A stretch of 64,000 nt of DNA from Georgenia ruanii (GCF_009193175.1 NZ_VUKE01000002.1:265205-329204); one strand, 5' to 3'. Numbered from the stretch's first letter, positions 40,169-49,511 are shown. Notes: generated by a model from the letters alone, not told the origin. Made by a program: numbers and translations.

Positions 40169-41583
40169 ACCAGCGCACGTTCCCGGACAGCTTCGTGTGG
40201 GGCGCGGCGACCGCCGCGTACCAGATCGAGGGCGCCGCCACCGAGGGCGGCCGCGGCCGGTCGATCTGGGACGACTTCTCGCACACGCCCGGGCGCACCC
40301 GCGGCGGCGACACCGGCGACGTCGCGGACGACCACTACCACCGCTGGCAGGAGGACGTGGCCCTCATGGCCGAGCTGGGGCTGGGCGCCTACCGGCTGTC
40401 GATCTCCTGGCCGCGGGTCCAGCCGGGCGGCCGCGGCCCGCTCAACCCCGAGGGCGTGACGTTCTACACCCGGCTGCTCGACGCCCTGCGCGCCGCCGGC
40501 ATCGCGCCCGTGGTCACCCTCTACCACTGGGACCTGCCCAGCGAGCTCGAGGCCGCCGGTGGCTGGACCACCCGCGAGACCGCCTACGCCTTCGCAGAGT
40601 ACGCGCGCGCCATGGCCCGGGCGCTGGGGGAGCGGGTCGCGCTGTGGATCACGGTGAACGAGCCGTGGTGCTCGGCGTTCCTCGGCTACGCCGCCGGGGA
40701 GCACGCCCCCGGGCGCACCGAGCCGGCCGCCGCCCTGGCCGCCGCCCACCACCTCAACCTCGCCCACGGCCTGGCCGCGGCCGCCATCCGGGACGAGCTG
40801 GGCGAGTCCGCCCAGGTCTCCGTGAGCCTCAACCTGCACGTCACCCGCCCGGCCGACCCCGAGTCCGCCGCCGACCTCGAGGCCGCGCACGAGGTGGACC
40901 TGGTCGGCAACCACATCTTCCTCGGCCCGATGCTCGACGGCTCCTACCCCATCGGGCTGCGCGACCTCACCCGCGACATCACCGACGCCGGCTACGTCCG
41001 GCCCGGCGACCTCGCCCTCATCCGCCAGCGCCTGGACGTCCTGGGGGTGAACTACTACTTCACCAACTCCGTGCGCCGCAGCGACGGCCCCGCCGACGGG
41101 TCCCGCGGGTCCGGCGGGTCCGGCGGCCACGGCAACGGCCCGGCCAGTCCTTGGGTGGGCCTCGACCGTGTGGAGTTCCTCCCGACCGCCGGCCCGACCA
41201 CCGCGATGGGCTGGAACATCGAGCCGGAGGGCATCTACGAGCTGCTCACCGCCCTCGACAACGCCTACGACGGCCTGCCGCTCATGGTCACCGAGAACGG
41301 CGCCGCGTTCGACGACGCCCCCGGGCCCGACGGCGAGGTGCACGACCCCGACCGCGTGGACTACCTGCGCCGGCACATCGACGCCGTCGGCCGCGCCCGG
41401 GCGGACGGTGCCAACGTGCAGGGGTACTTCGTGTGGTCCCTGCTCGACAACTTCGAGTGGTCGTACGGCTACAGCAAGCGGTTCGGCATCGTCCGGGTGG
41501 ACTACGACACGCAGCGGCGCACCCTGAAGGACTCCGCCCGCTGGTACGCCCAGCTGGCGCGCACCGGCGCGCTGCCGGACTGA
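40165..41583 (+). CDS. GH1 family beta-glucosidase
   Basis: This 472-residue glycoside hydrolase family 1 enzyme has the acid/base glutamate E166 in ITVNEPWC and the nucleophile E377 in MVTENGAA. The N-terminal [14 protein letters not shown] is the GH1 signature. It likely hydrolyses beta-linked disaccharides in the cytoplasm, as no signal peptide is present. A Gly/Ser-rich loop (about 310-330) is inserted. Coupling with nagA suggests a beta-GlcNAc or chitobiose-related substrate, though most GH1 enzymes prefer glucosides; the substrate is not determined. Confidence 0.92.
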   Translation: MNQRTFPDSFVWGAATAAYQIEGAATEGGRGRSIWDDFSHTPGRTRGGDTGDVADDHYHRWQEDVALMAELGLGAYRLSISWPRVQPGGRGPLNPEGVTFYTRLLDALRAAGIAPVVTLYHWDLPSELEAAGGWTTRETAYAFAEYARAMARALGERVALWITVNEPWCSAFLGYAAGEHAPGRTEPAAALAAAHHLNLAHGLAAAAIRDELGESAQVSVSLNLHVTRPADPESAADLEAAHEVDLVGNHIFLGPMLDGSYPIGLRDLTRDITDAGYVRPGDLALIRQRLDVLGVNYYFTNSVRRSDGPADGSRGSGGSGGHGNGPASPWVGLDRVEFLPTAGPTTAMGWNIEPEGIYELLTALDNAYDGLPLMVTENGAAFDDAPGPDGEVHDPDRVDYLRRHIDAVGRARADGANVQGYFVWSLLDNFEWSYGYSKRFGIVRVDYDTQRRTLKDSARWYAQLARTGALPD

Positions 41584-41640
41584 CGCTCCCCGCCCGGACC
41601 CTGCTCGCACGCTGCCCGGGCCGGGGGCGACAATGAGGCC

Positions 41641-41952
41641 ATGCCCTCCTCCCGTCGCTCGCGCCGCCGTCCCTACGGGACGGAGCACGTGCCGCTGGAC
41701 CCGGAGCGGCTCAGGGGCATGCCGCGCAGCGAGCACGGGCCCGACGGCGGGTCGTACTCGGTGCGGCAGGTGCGCGGGTCGGACAAGTCCTACCGCTGCC
41801 CCGGCTGCGACCAGCTCATCCCGCCGGGGGTCGCCCACGTCGTCGCCTGGCAGACCGACCACCTGCTCGGCGCGCAGGCCGGCATCGACGACCGCCGCCA
41901 CTGGCACAGCGCCTGCTGGCAGGCCCGCGGGCGTCGGCGGCCCACCCGCTGA
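41641..41952 (+). CDS. Small conserved actinobacterial protein with zinc-ribbon-like motif
   Basis: This 103-residue basic protein contains YRCPGCDQLIPPGVAHVVAW and RRHWHSACWQ. Its Cys-x2-Cys and His-x3-Cys patterns could bind zinc. The family is often labelled ATP/GTP-binding in actinobacterial genomes, but no nucleotide motif is visible. ATG 41641 lies 6 nt after GACAAT, suggesting a leaderless mRNA. Function unknown. Confidence 0.75.
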   Translation: MPSSRRSRRRPYGTEHVPLDPERLRGMPRSEHGPDGGSYSVRQVRGSDKSYRCPGCDQLIPPGVAHVVAWQTDHLLGAQAGIDDRRHWHSACWQARGRRRPTR

Positions 41953-42093
41953 CACGACGGCACAAACGCGCCACCAAGTCGTCGTCGGGGCGCCGTGCGC
42001 CCACCAACGCCGCAGGTCGCCGGTCCGCGCCGGGGGACTTTGTGGCGCGATCCGCCCGAGCGGACCGGGCGCGGGCCGTGCCATGCTCGGCCC

Positions 42094-42906
42094 ATGACCC
42101 TCGCCCTGCACCGTCACGGCCCCGACGAGGGGCTCCCGCTCGTCCTCTTGCACGCCTTCCCGCTCGACGCGCGCATGTGGGACGACGTCGTCGCCCAGCT
42201 GCCCGACCTCTCCGTCGTCACGATCGACGCCCCCGGCTTCGGCGCCTCCCCGGCCCCCGACGCCGTCGCCGCGGAGGTGGGCCGGCCGGCCGAGCCGTCC
42301 CTGGAGACCTACGCCGACGCGGTCGCCGCCGCGCTCGGCCACGCCGGGATCGACCGCGCCGTCGTCGCGGGGATCTCCATGGGTGGCTACGCCGTCCTCG
42401 CGCTCGCCGAACGGCGCCGGGGCCTGCTCGCCGGCGCCGGCCTGCTGGACACCAAGGCCGCCGCGGACGACGACGCCGCCCGCGCCACCCGGCTCCAGGT
42501 CGCCGCGGACGCCGAGGCGCGGGGCGCCGCCGCGGTCGCGCCGATGGTCACCCAGGTCCTCGGCGCGACCAGCCAGGCGGAGCGCCCCGAGGTCGTCGAG
42601 CGCGTGGGCGCGTGGCTGGCTAACGCCCCACCGGCCGGGATCGCCTGGGCCCAGCGCGCGATGGCCGCCCGGCCCGACCGGGTCACCGCGCTGGAGGACC
42701 TCCAGGTGCCGGCGCTCGTGCTGCGCGGCGCCGAGGACGCGTCGGCGCCGCAGGCGGCGGCGAGCACCATGGCGGAGGCGCTGGGGGACGTCGAGGTCGT
42801 CGTGGTGCCGCGGGCCGGTCACCTCAGCGCCGTGGAGGCGCCCGCGGAGGTCGCCGCCGCCCTGCGCGCCCTGCACGAGCGCTGCGCCCAGGGCGCCGTG
42901 TCCTGA
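42094..42906 (+). CDS. Alpha/beta-fold hydrolase
   Basis: This 270-residue hydrolase has the oxyanion region LLHAFPLDARMW, nucleophile elbow GISMGGYAV (Ser at about residue 92), acid residue near LRGAEDAS and histidine in RAGHLSAVE. Family members include esterases, lactonases and C-C hydrolases; nothing here points to one substrate. ATG 42094 lies 6 nt after CATGCT with no ribosome site. The 141-bp gap before it shows nothing else recognisable. Confidence 0.88.
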   Translation: MTLALHRHGPDEGLPLVLLHAFPLDARMWDDVVAQLPDLSVVTIDAPGFGASPAPDAVAAEVGRPAEPSLETYADAVAAALGHAGIDRAVVAGISMGGYAVLALAERRRGLLAGAGLLDTKAAADDDAARATRLQVAADAEARGAAAVAPMVTQVLGATSQAERPEVVERVGAWLANAPPAGIAWAQRAMAARPDRVTALEDLQVPALVLRGAEDASAPQAAASTMAEALGDVEVVVVPRAGHLSAVEAPAEVAAALRALHERCAQGAVS

Positions 42907-43031
42907 TTGGCGCGGCCCCGTCCCGGGTGGGAGACCGGACGGCGCGCCGGGGAGCAGCGCGCCGGGGACCGCTCGGCGGCCCCGCCGCTCCGCCGACCGG
43001 CCCGCCGGCGCGGGCGCCCTACGCTGGGGAC

Positions 43032-43520
43032 ATGCCGACCTTCCCCGCCGCCCGCATCCGCCCCGCGACGGTGCTCGACGCCCCCGCGATCGCCCGCGCC
43101 CACCTCCAGGCCTGGCGGGAGACCTACGGCGATCTCGTCCCCGCCGCGGTCTACGCCCAGCGGGAGGTCGAGGGCCCCGGGCGCTGGGAGGCCACGCTGG
43201 CCGCCCCCGGCGCCACCATGACGTGGGTGGCGCAGCGCAACGACGAGGTCGTCGGGTTCGCGACGGCGCTCGCCGCCGGGCCCAGCGGCGTGCGGCCGCT
43301 GCAGCTGTCGCGGCTGTACGTTCTCGCCGCCGAGCAGGTCCGGCGCACCGGCACCCACCTCCTCGAGCTGGCCATCGGGGACGCGCCGTGCTTCCTGTGG
43401 GTCGCGGAGGCCAACACCCAGGCGCAGGGCTTCTACCGTTCCCACGGATTCGAGGCGGACGGCGCCCGCGAGCAGGTCGCCGCCGGCGGACATCTCCTCG
43501 CGCTGCGGATGGTGCGCTGA
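43032..43520 (+). CDS. GNAT family N-acetyltransferase
   Basis: This 162-residue GNAT protein begins RIRPATVLDAPAIARAHLQAW. The acetyl-CoA motif region is LSRLYVLAAEQVRRTGTHLL (Q/R-x2-G-x-G/A variant, RRTGTH), and FYRSHGFEADG ends the fold. The substrate is unknown. ATG 43032 lies 6 nt after TACGCT with no ribosome site, so a leaderless mRNA is likely. The stop overlaps the GntR gene by one base (TGATG). Confidence 0.9.
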   Translation: MPTFPAARIRPATVLDAPAIARAHLQAWRETYGDLVPAAVYAQREVEGPGRWEATLAAPGATMTWVAQRNDEVVGFATALAAGPSGVRPLQLSRLYVLAAEQVRRTGTHLLELAIGDAPCFLWVAEANTQAQGFYRSHGFEADGAREQVAAGGHLLALRMVR

Positions 43521-43876
43521 TGGACCTCGACCTCGGCGTCGACCCCGCCTCCGCCACCCCGCCCTACGAGCAGGTGCGGGCCCAGCTGGCCGCCGCCATC
43601 GAGGCCGGCGCGCTGCAGCCCGGCACCCGGCTGCCCACGGTGCGGGCGCTCGCGGGCGACCTCGGGCTGGCGGTCAACACCGTCGCCCGGGCGTACCGCG
43701 AGCTCGAGCAGGCCGGTGCGGTGGTCACCCGGGGGCGGTCGGGCACCGTCGTCGCCGACGACGACGCCGAGCACGGGGCCAAGGCGGCGGCCGCCGCCTA
43801 TGCCGCCCGGGCGCGCGAGCTGGGCCTGACCCCGGAGCGGGCGCTGGAGCTGGCCCGCGACGCGCTGCGCGCCTGA
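43520..43876 (+). CDS. GntR family regulator, YtrA-type
   Basis: This 118-residue regulator has the GntR winged helix (about 15-75, LPTVRALAGDLGLAVNTVAR) and only a short dimerisation helix, the architecture of the YtrA subfamily that often controls ABC exporters. No transporter is adjacent. It is translationally coupled to the GNAT gene, which may be its target or simply co-expressed. A strong convergent terminator follows. Confidence 0.9.
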   Translation: MDLDLGVDPASATPPYEQVRAQLAAAIEAGALQPGTRLPTVRALAGDLGLAVNTVARAYRELEQAGAVVTRGRSGTVVADDDAEHGAKAAAAAYAARARELGLTPERALELARDALRA

Positions 43877-43886
43877 GGGCGTGGCC

Positions 43887-43928
43887 GGCGTCCGGTCGGC
43901 GGGTGGAGCCACCCGCCCGCCGGACGCC
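43887..43928 (+). terminator. Bidirectional hairpin between GntR and DivIVA-like genes
   Basis: GGCGTCCGG (43887-43895) pairs with CCGGACGCC (43920-43928), and inside it GGCGGGTGG pairs with CCACCCGCC. The nearly perfect 42-nt hairpin lies between the convergent genes; a second CCGGACGCC copy follows at about 43938. Confidence 0.7.
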
Positions 43929-43953
43929 GTGCCCTGCCGGACGCCGTGCGCCG

Positions 43954-45741
43954 CTAGCGGCCGCCGCGCGAACGCGGCTTGCCCGCCCCGCGCGCGGGCG
44001 AGCGGGGCGCGCTCGGCCGCGGAGCGTTCTTGGCGGGTGTCGTCGGGGCGTCCTGGATGGCGTCCATCTTCTGGGTGTCCGGGCCGACGGCCTCGATGCG
44101 CTCGGTCGGGTCGGCGGGCTCCTCGACCGCGCGCACCTCGTCGGGGCCGGCGAGGCGGGCGACGTCGTCCGGCGCGACGGGCAGTTCGAGCACCGCGGTC
44201 TCGTCGGTCTGGTCCTCGGCGTCGGGCTTCGCCGGCGGTGCCTTCTCGGCCGTGGCCTGCGACTTCTCCGCTGCCGGCTTGGCCTGCGGCGCCGTGGCGG
44301 CGGGCGGGGCGGGCGGCTCGCCGGCGGCGTCGGGCTTCGTGGTCGCGTCCGCCTTCTCGGCGGCGTCGGGCTTCGTGGTCGCGTCCGCCTTCTCGGCGGG
44401 CTTCGCCTGGGACGTCGGCTTGGCGGGGGACGCCTTCTCCGCTGCCGGCTTGGCCGGGGATGTCTTCTCCGCTGCCGGCTTGGCCGCGGGGGCCTTGACG
44501 GCGGGCGGGGCGGGCGGCTCGTCCGCGGTTGCGGCGGGCTTCGACTCCGTCGTCGTCTTGGCTGCCGGGGCGTCGCTCGATGCCGTGCCGGCCGGTGCCG
44601 GGCCACCGGTGTCCTTGCCAGCCGGCGCCTTCTCGGCGGGTGCCGGAGCCGCGGCCTTGACGTCAGGCGTGGGTGCCGTCGGCTTCGCCGCAGGCGGGGC
44701 CGGCGGGGCGGGCGGCGCCTCGCCCGCGGCCGCCGCGGCCGCCGCGGACAGCCCGAGCATCCCGCGCATGTCGTCGAGGTAGGCGGCGACCTCCTCGCGC
44801 TGGCGCGTGAGCTCCTCGACCCGGCGCTGCGCGGTCGCCAGGGTGGCCTCCGCGTCCGCCTGGGCCTCCCTGTGCAACCGGGCCGCCTCGGCCTGCGCGT
44901 CGGCCAGGAGGCGGGCGACCTCGGTGCGGGCGTGCTCCTCGCGCTCGCGCACGGTCGTGTCGGTCTCGACCAGCAGCCGCTCGCAGCGCTGCACGGCCTC
45001 GGCCAGCCGTCGCTCGGCGTCGAGCGCGCGGCTCTCGGCGTCGCCGGTCATGGTGTCGATGCGGGCCTTGGCGGCCGCGAAGGCCTCGGCGGCCTCCTGC
45101 TCGGCCCGGGCGCGAACGCTGGCCGCCTCCTGCTCGGCGTGGGCGCGCATCTCGGTGGCGACCTTCTCCGTCGTCGTCCGCATCACCCCGAGCTCGCGCT
45201 CGAGGCTGGCACGCCGCTCGCTGGCCTCGGCGGTGCTGGCGGCGGACAGCCGGGCGGCCTCGCGCTCGGCGGAGGCGACGAGCTCCTCGGCGCGGCGGCG
45301 GGCGTTGAGCAGCGTGGTCTCGGACTCGGCGCGCGTGTGCGACTCGAGGTGCTCGGCCTCCTGGCGGGCCTCGGCGAGCCGCTGGGCCGCCTCCTGCTCG
45401 GCGCGCTCCTGCACCGCCCGGGCGCTGGTCCGCGCGCGCTCGAGGGTCTTCTGGGCGTCGTCGTTGGCGCGGTTGACCACCTCCAGCGCCTGCTCCTCGG
45501 CCGAGCGGAGCAACCGCTCCACCCGGGACCCGAGGCCGGCATAGGTGGGGCGCTCGTTCTCCCGCAGCTGGCGCTGTGCCTCGGACAGCTCGCCGGACAT
45601 CTTCATGACGCGACCGTCAAGCGTCTCCACCTCACGCCGGGCCTCGCCCAGAGCCTCGCTCAGCGCCTGCACGCGCTGGTCGACCTGCGCGCGGTCGTAG
45701 CCGCGCATGACCACCGGGAACACCGGTCGCTCGTTGCTCAC
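43954..45741 (-). CDS. DivIVA-domain coiled-coil protein with low-complexity tail
   Basis: This 595-residue protein begins with a DivIVA-like domain (about 8-45, VVMRGYDRAQVDQRVQAL). A long Glu/Arg/Ala coiled coil (about 50-330) follows. It resembles polarity and cytoskeletal proteins such as Scy/FilP or Wag31 relatives of actinobacteria. The C-terminal 260 residues are a Lys/Ala/Pro-rich disordered tail with repeats such as AEKADATTKPDA (twice) and AEKASPAKP. A start within a few codons of ATG 45741 is supported by the conserved N-terminus. It is divergent from a membrane-protein operon across a repeat-bearing 352-bp gap. Confidence 0.8.
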   Translation of the reverse strand: MSNERPVFPVVMRGYDRAQVDQRVQALSEALGEARREVETLDGRVMKMSGELSEAQRQLRENERPTYAGLGSRVERLLRSAEEQALEVVNRANDDAQKTLERARTSARAVQERAEQEAAQRLAEARQEAEHLESHTRAESETTLLNARRRAEELVASAEREAARLSAASTAEASERRASLERELGVMRTTTEKVATEMRAHAEQEAASVRARAEQEAAEAFAAAKARIDTMTGDAESRALDAERRLAEAVQRCERLLVETDTTVREREEHARTEVARLLADAQAEAARLHREAQADAEATLATAQRRVEELTRQREEVAAYLDDMRGMLGLSAAAAAAAGEAPPAPPAPPAAKPTAPTPDVKAAAPAPAEKAPAGKDTGGPAPAGTASSDAPAAKTTTESKPAATADEPPAPPAVKAPAAKPAAEKTSPAKPAAEKASPAKPTSQAKPAEKADATTKPDAAEKADATTKPDAAGEPPAPPAATAPQAKPAAEKSQATAEKAPPAKPDAEDQTDETAVLELPVAPDDVARLAGPDEVRAVEEPADPTERIEAVGPDTQKMDAIQDAPTTPAKNAPRPSAPRSPARGAGKPRSRGGR

Positions 45742-45851
45742 ACTCAGTCCTCCGTGTCGTACCCGACCCCCCTGAGGCCGGATGAGCGTCTCCCCAGACT
45801 AACCACGCAGGCCGAGGGGGCTCGGCGGAGGCGCCGCCAGTGGGACGCAGC

Positions 45852-45973
45852 GGTCGCTCGGACAGGGCCGGCGGTGCCGGGGCGGCCGCCCGGACAGGGG
45901 GGTGGCGGCGACGTCCGGGCTGGTCGCCCGGACAAGGGGCAGCGGCGAGGTCCGCGTGGTCGCCCGGACCAGG
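45852..45973. repeat. Four-copy 16-bp repeat in the DivIVA-like/membrane-protein intergenic region
   Basis: Copies of GGYCGCYCGGACMRGG occur at 45852, 45884, 45922 and 45958, all in the same orientation, 32-38 bp apart. The flanking sequence is also partly repeated (CAGCGGCGAGGTCCG-like). The array covers most of the 352-bp divergent promoter region and may be a set of protein-binding sites or a decayed duplication. Confidence 0.65.
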
Positions 45974-46038
45974 GGGGGTGACGGGGGCGCTGCACCGCGT
46001 CGCCCGACGACGGGGGAGCGCCCCGCCCGGGGGCACCG

Positions 46039-46044
46039 TATTCT
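46039..46044 (+). promoter_or_regulatory. -10 box of the membrane-protein operon
   Basis: TATTCT in CACCGTATTCTGG is the best -10 box in this gap, 49 nt before GTG 46094. GGGAGGACCCTCC follows as ribosome-site region. Confidence 0.45.
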
Positions 46045-46093
46045 GGCCCGTTGACGATGCCCTGCATCCCGGAACGGGAGGACCCTCCACCTC

Positions 46094-47476
46094 GTGAATC
46101 GTCGGATCATCTCTGCCGTCCTCATGGTGCTCGGGGTGATCGCCATCGCGCTGGCGATCGCTTCTGCCACCGTGTGGCGCCCCACGAACACCGCGACCCT
46201 GACCCTGCCCGCCCGACCCGCCACGCCGGTGGTGATCTCCGACGCCGGTGTGCTCGACGCCGTCGCGCCGGACGTCCGGATCGTCGCGACCGCGGACGAC
46301 GGCCAGCCCGTCACCCTCGCTGTCGGGCGCACCGAGGACGTCCTGGCCTGGGTGGACGGCGCGCCGCACACCCGCATCACGGGGCTGAGCAGCTGGGAGC
46401 AGCTGGCGGTGAAGGACGTCGCAGGCGGTGAGGCGACCGCGGGCGCGACGCCCGCCGAGGGCCAGGCCGCGCTGCCCAGCCCCGCGGGCTCCGACCTGTG
46501 GGTCAGCGAGCAGACCGGCACGGGGACGGCGGAGATGTCCTGGAAGGACCGGGAGGGGCGCTGGAGCCTGCTGGCGGCGACCGACGGGACCGGGCCCGCG
46601 CCGCAGGTCTCGCTGAGCTGGCCGCGGGAGGTCAGCACCCCCTGGCTCGTGCCCGGCCTGATCGTTGGTGTGATCTTGCTCCTGGCCGGCCTCGCGCTGG
46701 CCATCCTCGAGGGCCTGACGGCGCGCGAGCTGCGCCGCCGCCAGGCCGTGGCCGCGGCACCGGAGGACGAGACCGTCGTGCTCCCGGCGGCCGAGACCGC
46801 CGGCCTGACCCGCCGCCAGCTGCGCGAGCAGGCCCGAGCAGCGGCGCAGCAGGGCCGCGGCTGGCGCGGCGGGCCCGAGGAGACGGCCACGGCCGTGGTC
46901 CCGGCCGTCGCGGCGGAAGAGACGGTGGCCGACGACGAGGTCGACGACGGCGCGGCTGCGGCCGGCTCGGCGCGCGGCGCCGGGATCGTCCCGGCGTCGC
47001 CGCGGGCCGCGGAGTACCGCCGCGACCGTGAGGCGTCCGACACGGCCGGCGAGGACACCGGCGCCGGGGACGAGACGCAGCAGATGACCGCCGTGGGTGA
47101 CGGGGCCGAGCGCGTCGGCACGAGCGGGGACCGCACCGAGCAGATGGCCGCGGTGGGCGACCCGACCGAGCGTCTTGCCGCGACCCAGGATGGCGGGTCC
47201 GCGGCCGGCGCCCGCGGCGCCGGCGTGGTGCCCGCCGCCACCCGGTCCCCCGAGTCGCGCGAGACGGAGGAGACCGGCGCGGCCGAGGCAGGGGGGCACG
47301 AGGAGGAAGGAGGAGCCGGCGAGGCGGCGGCGCCGCCCAGCTGGCGCAGCATGTGGGGATTCGGCGAGCGCACGCAGGCGACGGACGACGGCCCGGAGGT
47401 GGAGCAGTCCGGCGGTGAGTGGCAGGACGGCCGCGCCGACGGCGAGGAGACCCGCGACGAGGAGGAGCAGCGATGA
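46094..47476 (+). CDS. Two-pass membrane protein of unknown function
   Basis: This 460-residue protein has an N-terminal membrane helix (about 7-28, ISAVLMVLGVIAIALAIASA), an extracellular domain of about 160 residues and a second helix (about 191-213, VPGLIVGVILLLAGLALAIL). A long cytoplasmic acidic Ala-rich tail follows, containing LTRRQLREQARAA near residue 237. That motif also occurs in the N-terminus of the M23 peptidase at 3120-4466. No domain is recognised. The stop overlaps the next gene (ATGA). An envelope role together with the lipoprotein and DivIVA-like gene is inference. Confidence 0.8.
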   Translation: MNRRIISAVLMVLGVIAIALAIASATVWRPTNTATLTLPARPATPVVISDAGVLDAVAPDVRIVATADDGQPVTLAVGRTEDVLAWVDGAPHTRITGLSSWEQLAVKDVAGGEATAGATPAEGQAALPSPAGSDLWVSEQTGTGTAEMSWKDREGRWSLLAATDGTGPAPQVSLSWPREVSTPWLVPGLIVGVILLLAGLALAILEGLTARELRRRQAVAAAPEDETVVLPAAETAGLTRRQLREQARAAAQQGRGWRGGPEETATAVVPAVAAEETVADDEVDDGAAAAGSARGAGIVPASPRAAEYRRDREASDTAGEDTGAGDETQQMTAVGDGAERVGTSGDRTEQMAAVGDPTERLAATQDGGSAAGARGAGVVPAATRSPESRETEETGAAEAGGHEEEGGAGEAAAPPSWRSMWGFGERTQATDDGPEVEQSGGEWQDGRADGEETRDEEEQR

Positions 47477-48498
47477 GGCGTCGCACCCGGCTGTCCGTGG
47501 CGGCGGGCGCCGCGCTGTCGCTGGCGTTCCTCGCCGGCTGCAGCTCGCAGCTGCCCCAGCCCGATCCCGAGCCCACCGCCGAGACCCCACCGCCGGTGCT
47601 CGACGGCGACCGCCTGGACCGGATCCTGACGGAGACGGCCGCGACCTTCCAGAAGGCGGACGAGGCCAAGGACCCCCAGGCCCTCGACCCCCGGCTCACC
47701 GGCCCGGCCCTCGAGCTGCGTCAGTCCGAGTACCGCCTGGCGGAGGCCACGGGCGGGAACGCCGCGCCGTCGCCCGTCACGACCGCCACCCAGGTGGAGG
47801 CGGTCGCCGCGACGTACGACTTCCCGCGCACCGCGATGGTCATCACCCAGGTGCCCGAGGGGGCCAACCTGCCCCTCCTGCTCGCCTTCGCGCAGCCCGA
47901 CGCCCGCACCCCCTACAAGCTGTGGGGCTGGGTCGAGCTCTTCCCCGGCATCGAGACGCCCCCGCTGATCCACCCCGACACCGGTTCCAAGCAGCTCGGC
48001 CCGGACTCCGAGGGGCTGGTCGCGACGCCGGCGCAGGCCGTCGAGCGCTACGTCGACACGCTGAACAAGCAGGACAGCGAGTACGCCAACCAGTTCGCCG
48101 GCGACCCGTACAAGGACAGCTCGCGCAAGGCGATCACGGACCTCGACAGCCGCATCGAGGCCGCGGGCGACGCGACGATCAGCTACGCCGTCGGCGACGA
48201 CGCCCCGCAGGCCCTCGCCACGGCCGACGGCGGCGCCATCGTCCTGGCCGAGCTGAGCTCCACGCAGACCATCCGCAAGACCGTGCCCGGGGCGACCCTG
48301 ACGGTCGGCGGCGAGATCGGGGCGCTGCTCGGCCAGGACAAGCAGGTCCGCGGCACGGTGTCCGGCGTCTCCGAGGTGCTCGTGGCGTTCTACGTGCCGC
48401 CCGCCGGCGGCGAGGCGAAGCAGATCCGGCCGCTGGGCGCCAAGACCGTGCTCACCGAGGTCAGCCGGAACGACGCCGAGGCCCCGGCTGCGGGATGA
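47473..48498 (+). CDS. Lipoprotein of unknown function
   Basis: This 341-residue lipoprotein has lipobox LAFLAGC, with cysteine 23 as lipidation site. The extracellular part has two similar-length halves rich in charged residues, and no catalytic motif is recognised. ATG 47473 overlaps the stop of the upstream gene. It probably works with the membrane protein encoded before it. The following YbbN-like gene lies 58 bp away. Confidence 0.82.
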   Translation: MRRRTRLSVAAGAALSLAFLAGCSSQLPQPDPEPTAETPPPVLDGDRLDRILTETAATFQKADEAKDPQALDPRLTGPALELRQSEYRLAEATGGNAAPSPVTTATQVEAVAATYDFPRTAMVITQVPEGANLPLLLAFAQPDARTPYKLWGWVELFPGIETPPLIHPDTGSKQLGPDSEGLVATPAQAVERYVDTLNKQDSEYANQFAGDPYKDSSRKAITDLDSRIEAAGDATISYAVGDDAPQALATADGGAIVLAELSSTQTIRKTVPGATLTVGGEIGALLGQDKQVRGTVSGVSEVLVAFYVPPAGGEAKQIRPLGAKTVLTEVSRNDAEAPAAG

Positions 48499-48556
48499 TG
48501 CAGCCGACCGGGCACAGCGCCCGGCCACCGAGACGGATGAAGGACGAAGGACGACC

Positions 48557-49498
48557 ATGAGCCAGCCGATGCCCCGCGTCAACCTCCACGGAGCGGTGGA
48601 CCTCTCCGCCCTCGCGGGCCCGCCCGCCGGGCAGCAGCAGGCCGCGGCGCCCGGGGGCGCCGCGGGAGGGGCCGTGCCGGGGGCCGTCATCACCGAGGTC
48701 AGCGAGGCGACCTTCGGGCAGACGGTGCAGCTGTCCACCCAGGTCCCGGTGATCCTGCTGCTCGGGTCCGCCCGCTCCGGCGCCACCGCGGAGCTCGACG
48801 GCGTCCTGGAGAAGCTCGCCCGCGAGTACGGCGGCCGGTTCCAGCTCGCCCGGGTCGACGGCGATGCGAACCCGCAGATCGCCGCGGCCCTGCAGGTGCA
48901 GGCGGTGCCCACGGTGGTCGCGCTCGTCGCCGGCCAGCCGCTGCCGCTGTTCCAGGGCGCCTACCCCGAGGACCAGGTGCGCCAGGTCCTCGACGAGGTG
49001 CTGCGCGTGGCCGCCCAGAACGGCGTCACGGGGGTGCTCGAGGACGCCGGCGACGACGTCGCCGAGGCCCCGGCCGAGCCGCCGCTGCCGCCGCTGCACG
49101 CCGAGGCGCTGGCCGCCATCGAGCGCGGCGACCTCGAGGCGGCCGAGGCCGCCTACACCCAAGCCCTCAACGAGAATCCGCGCGACGCCGACGCCAAGGC
49201 CGCGCTGCTGCAGGTCCAGCTCATCCGGCGGGTGGAGCAGCACGACCCGGACGAGGTGCTCCGCCGCGCGACCGCCGCCGGCCCGGCCGACGTGGCCGCG
49301 CAGCTGGCCGCCGCCGACGTCGAGGCCACGACCGGGCAGTTCGGCGCCGCGTTCGACCGGTTGCTCGCCGTCGTGCGGGCCACCGCCGGGGACGACCGCG
49401 AGCAGGCCCGGCTGCGGCTCATCGAGCTGTTCGACATCGCCGGACCGACGCCGGAGGTCCAGGCGGCCCGGCGTCAGCTGGCCAGCGCGCTGTACTGA
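48557..49498 (+). CDS. YbbN-like thioredoxin-fold/TPR protein
   Basis: This 313-residue protein has a thioredoxin-fold domain (about 38-150, VILLLGSARSGATAELDGVL) and a C-terminal TPR-like helical region (about 175-313). The CxxC of thioredoxin is replaced by SARSG, so it cannot act as a redox enzyme; YbbN/CnoX relatives act as chaperone holdases. An unusual Gln/Ala/Gly-rich N-terminus of 40 residues precedes the fold. ATG 48557 lies in a weak ribosome-site context (AAGGACGAAGGACGACC). Confidence 0.85.
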   Translation: MSQPMPRVNLHGAVDLSALAGPPAGQQQAAAPGGAAGGAVPGAVITEVSEATFGQTVQLSTQVPVILLLGSARSGATAELDGVLEKLAREYGGRFQLARVDGDANPQIAAALQVQAVPTVVALVAGQPLPLFQGAYPEDQVRQVLDEVLRVAAQNGVTGVLEDAGDDVAEAPAEPPLPPLHAEALAAIERGDLEAAEAAYTQALNENPRDADAKAALLQVQLIRRVEQHDPDEVLRRATAAGPADVAAQLAAADVEATTGQFGAAFDRLLAVVRATAGDDREQARLRLIELFDIAGPTPEVQAARRQLASALY

Positions 49499-49511
49499 GC
49501 TCCGCGGGCCG

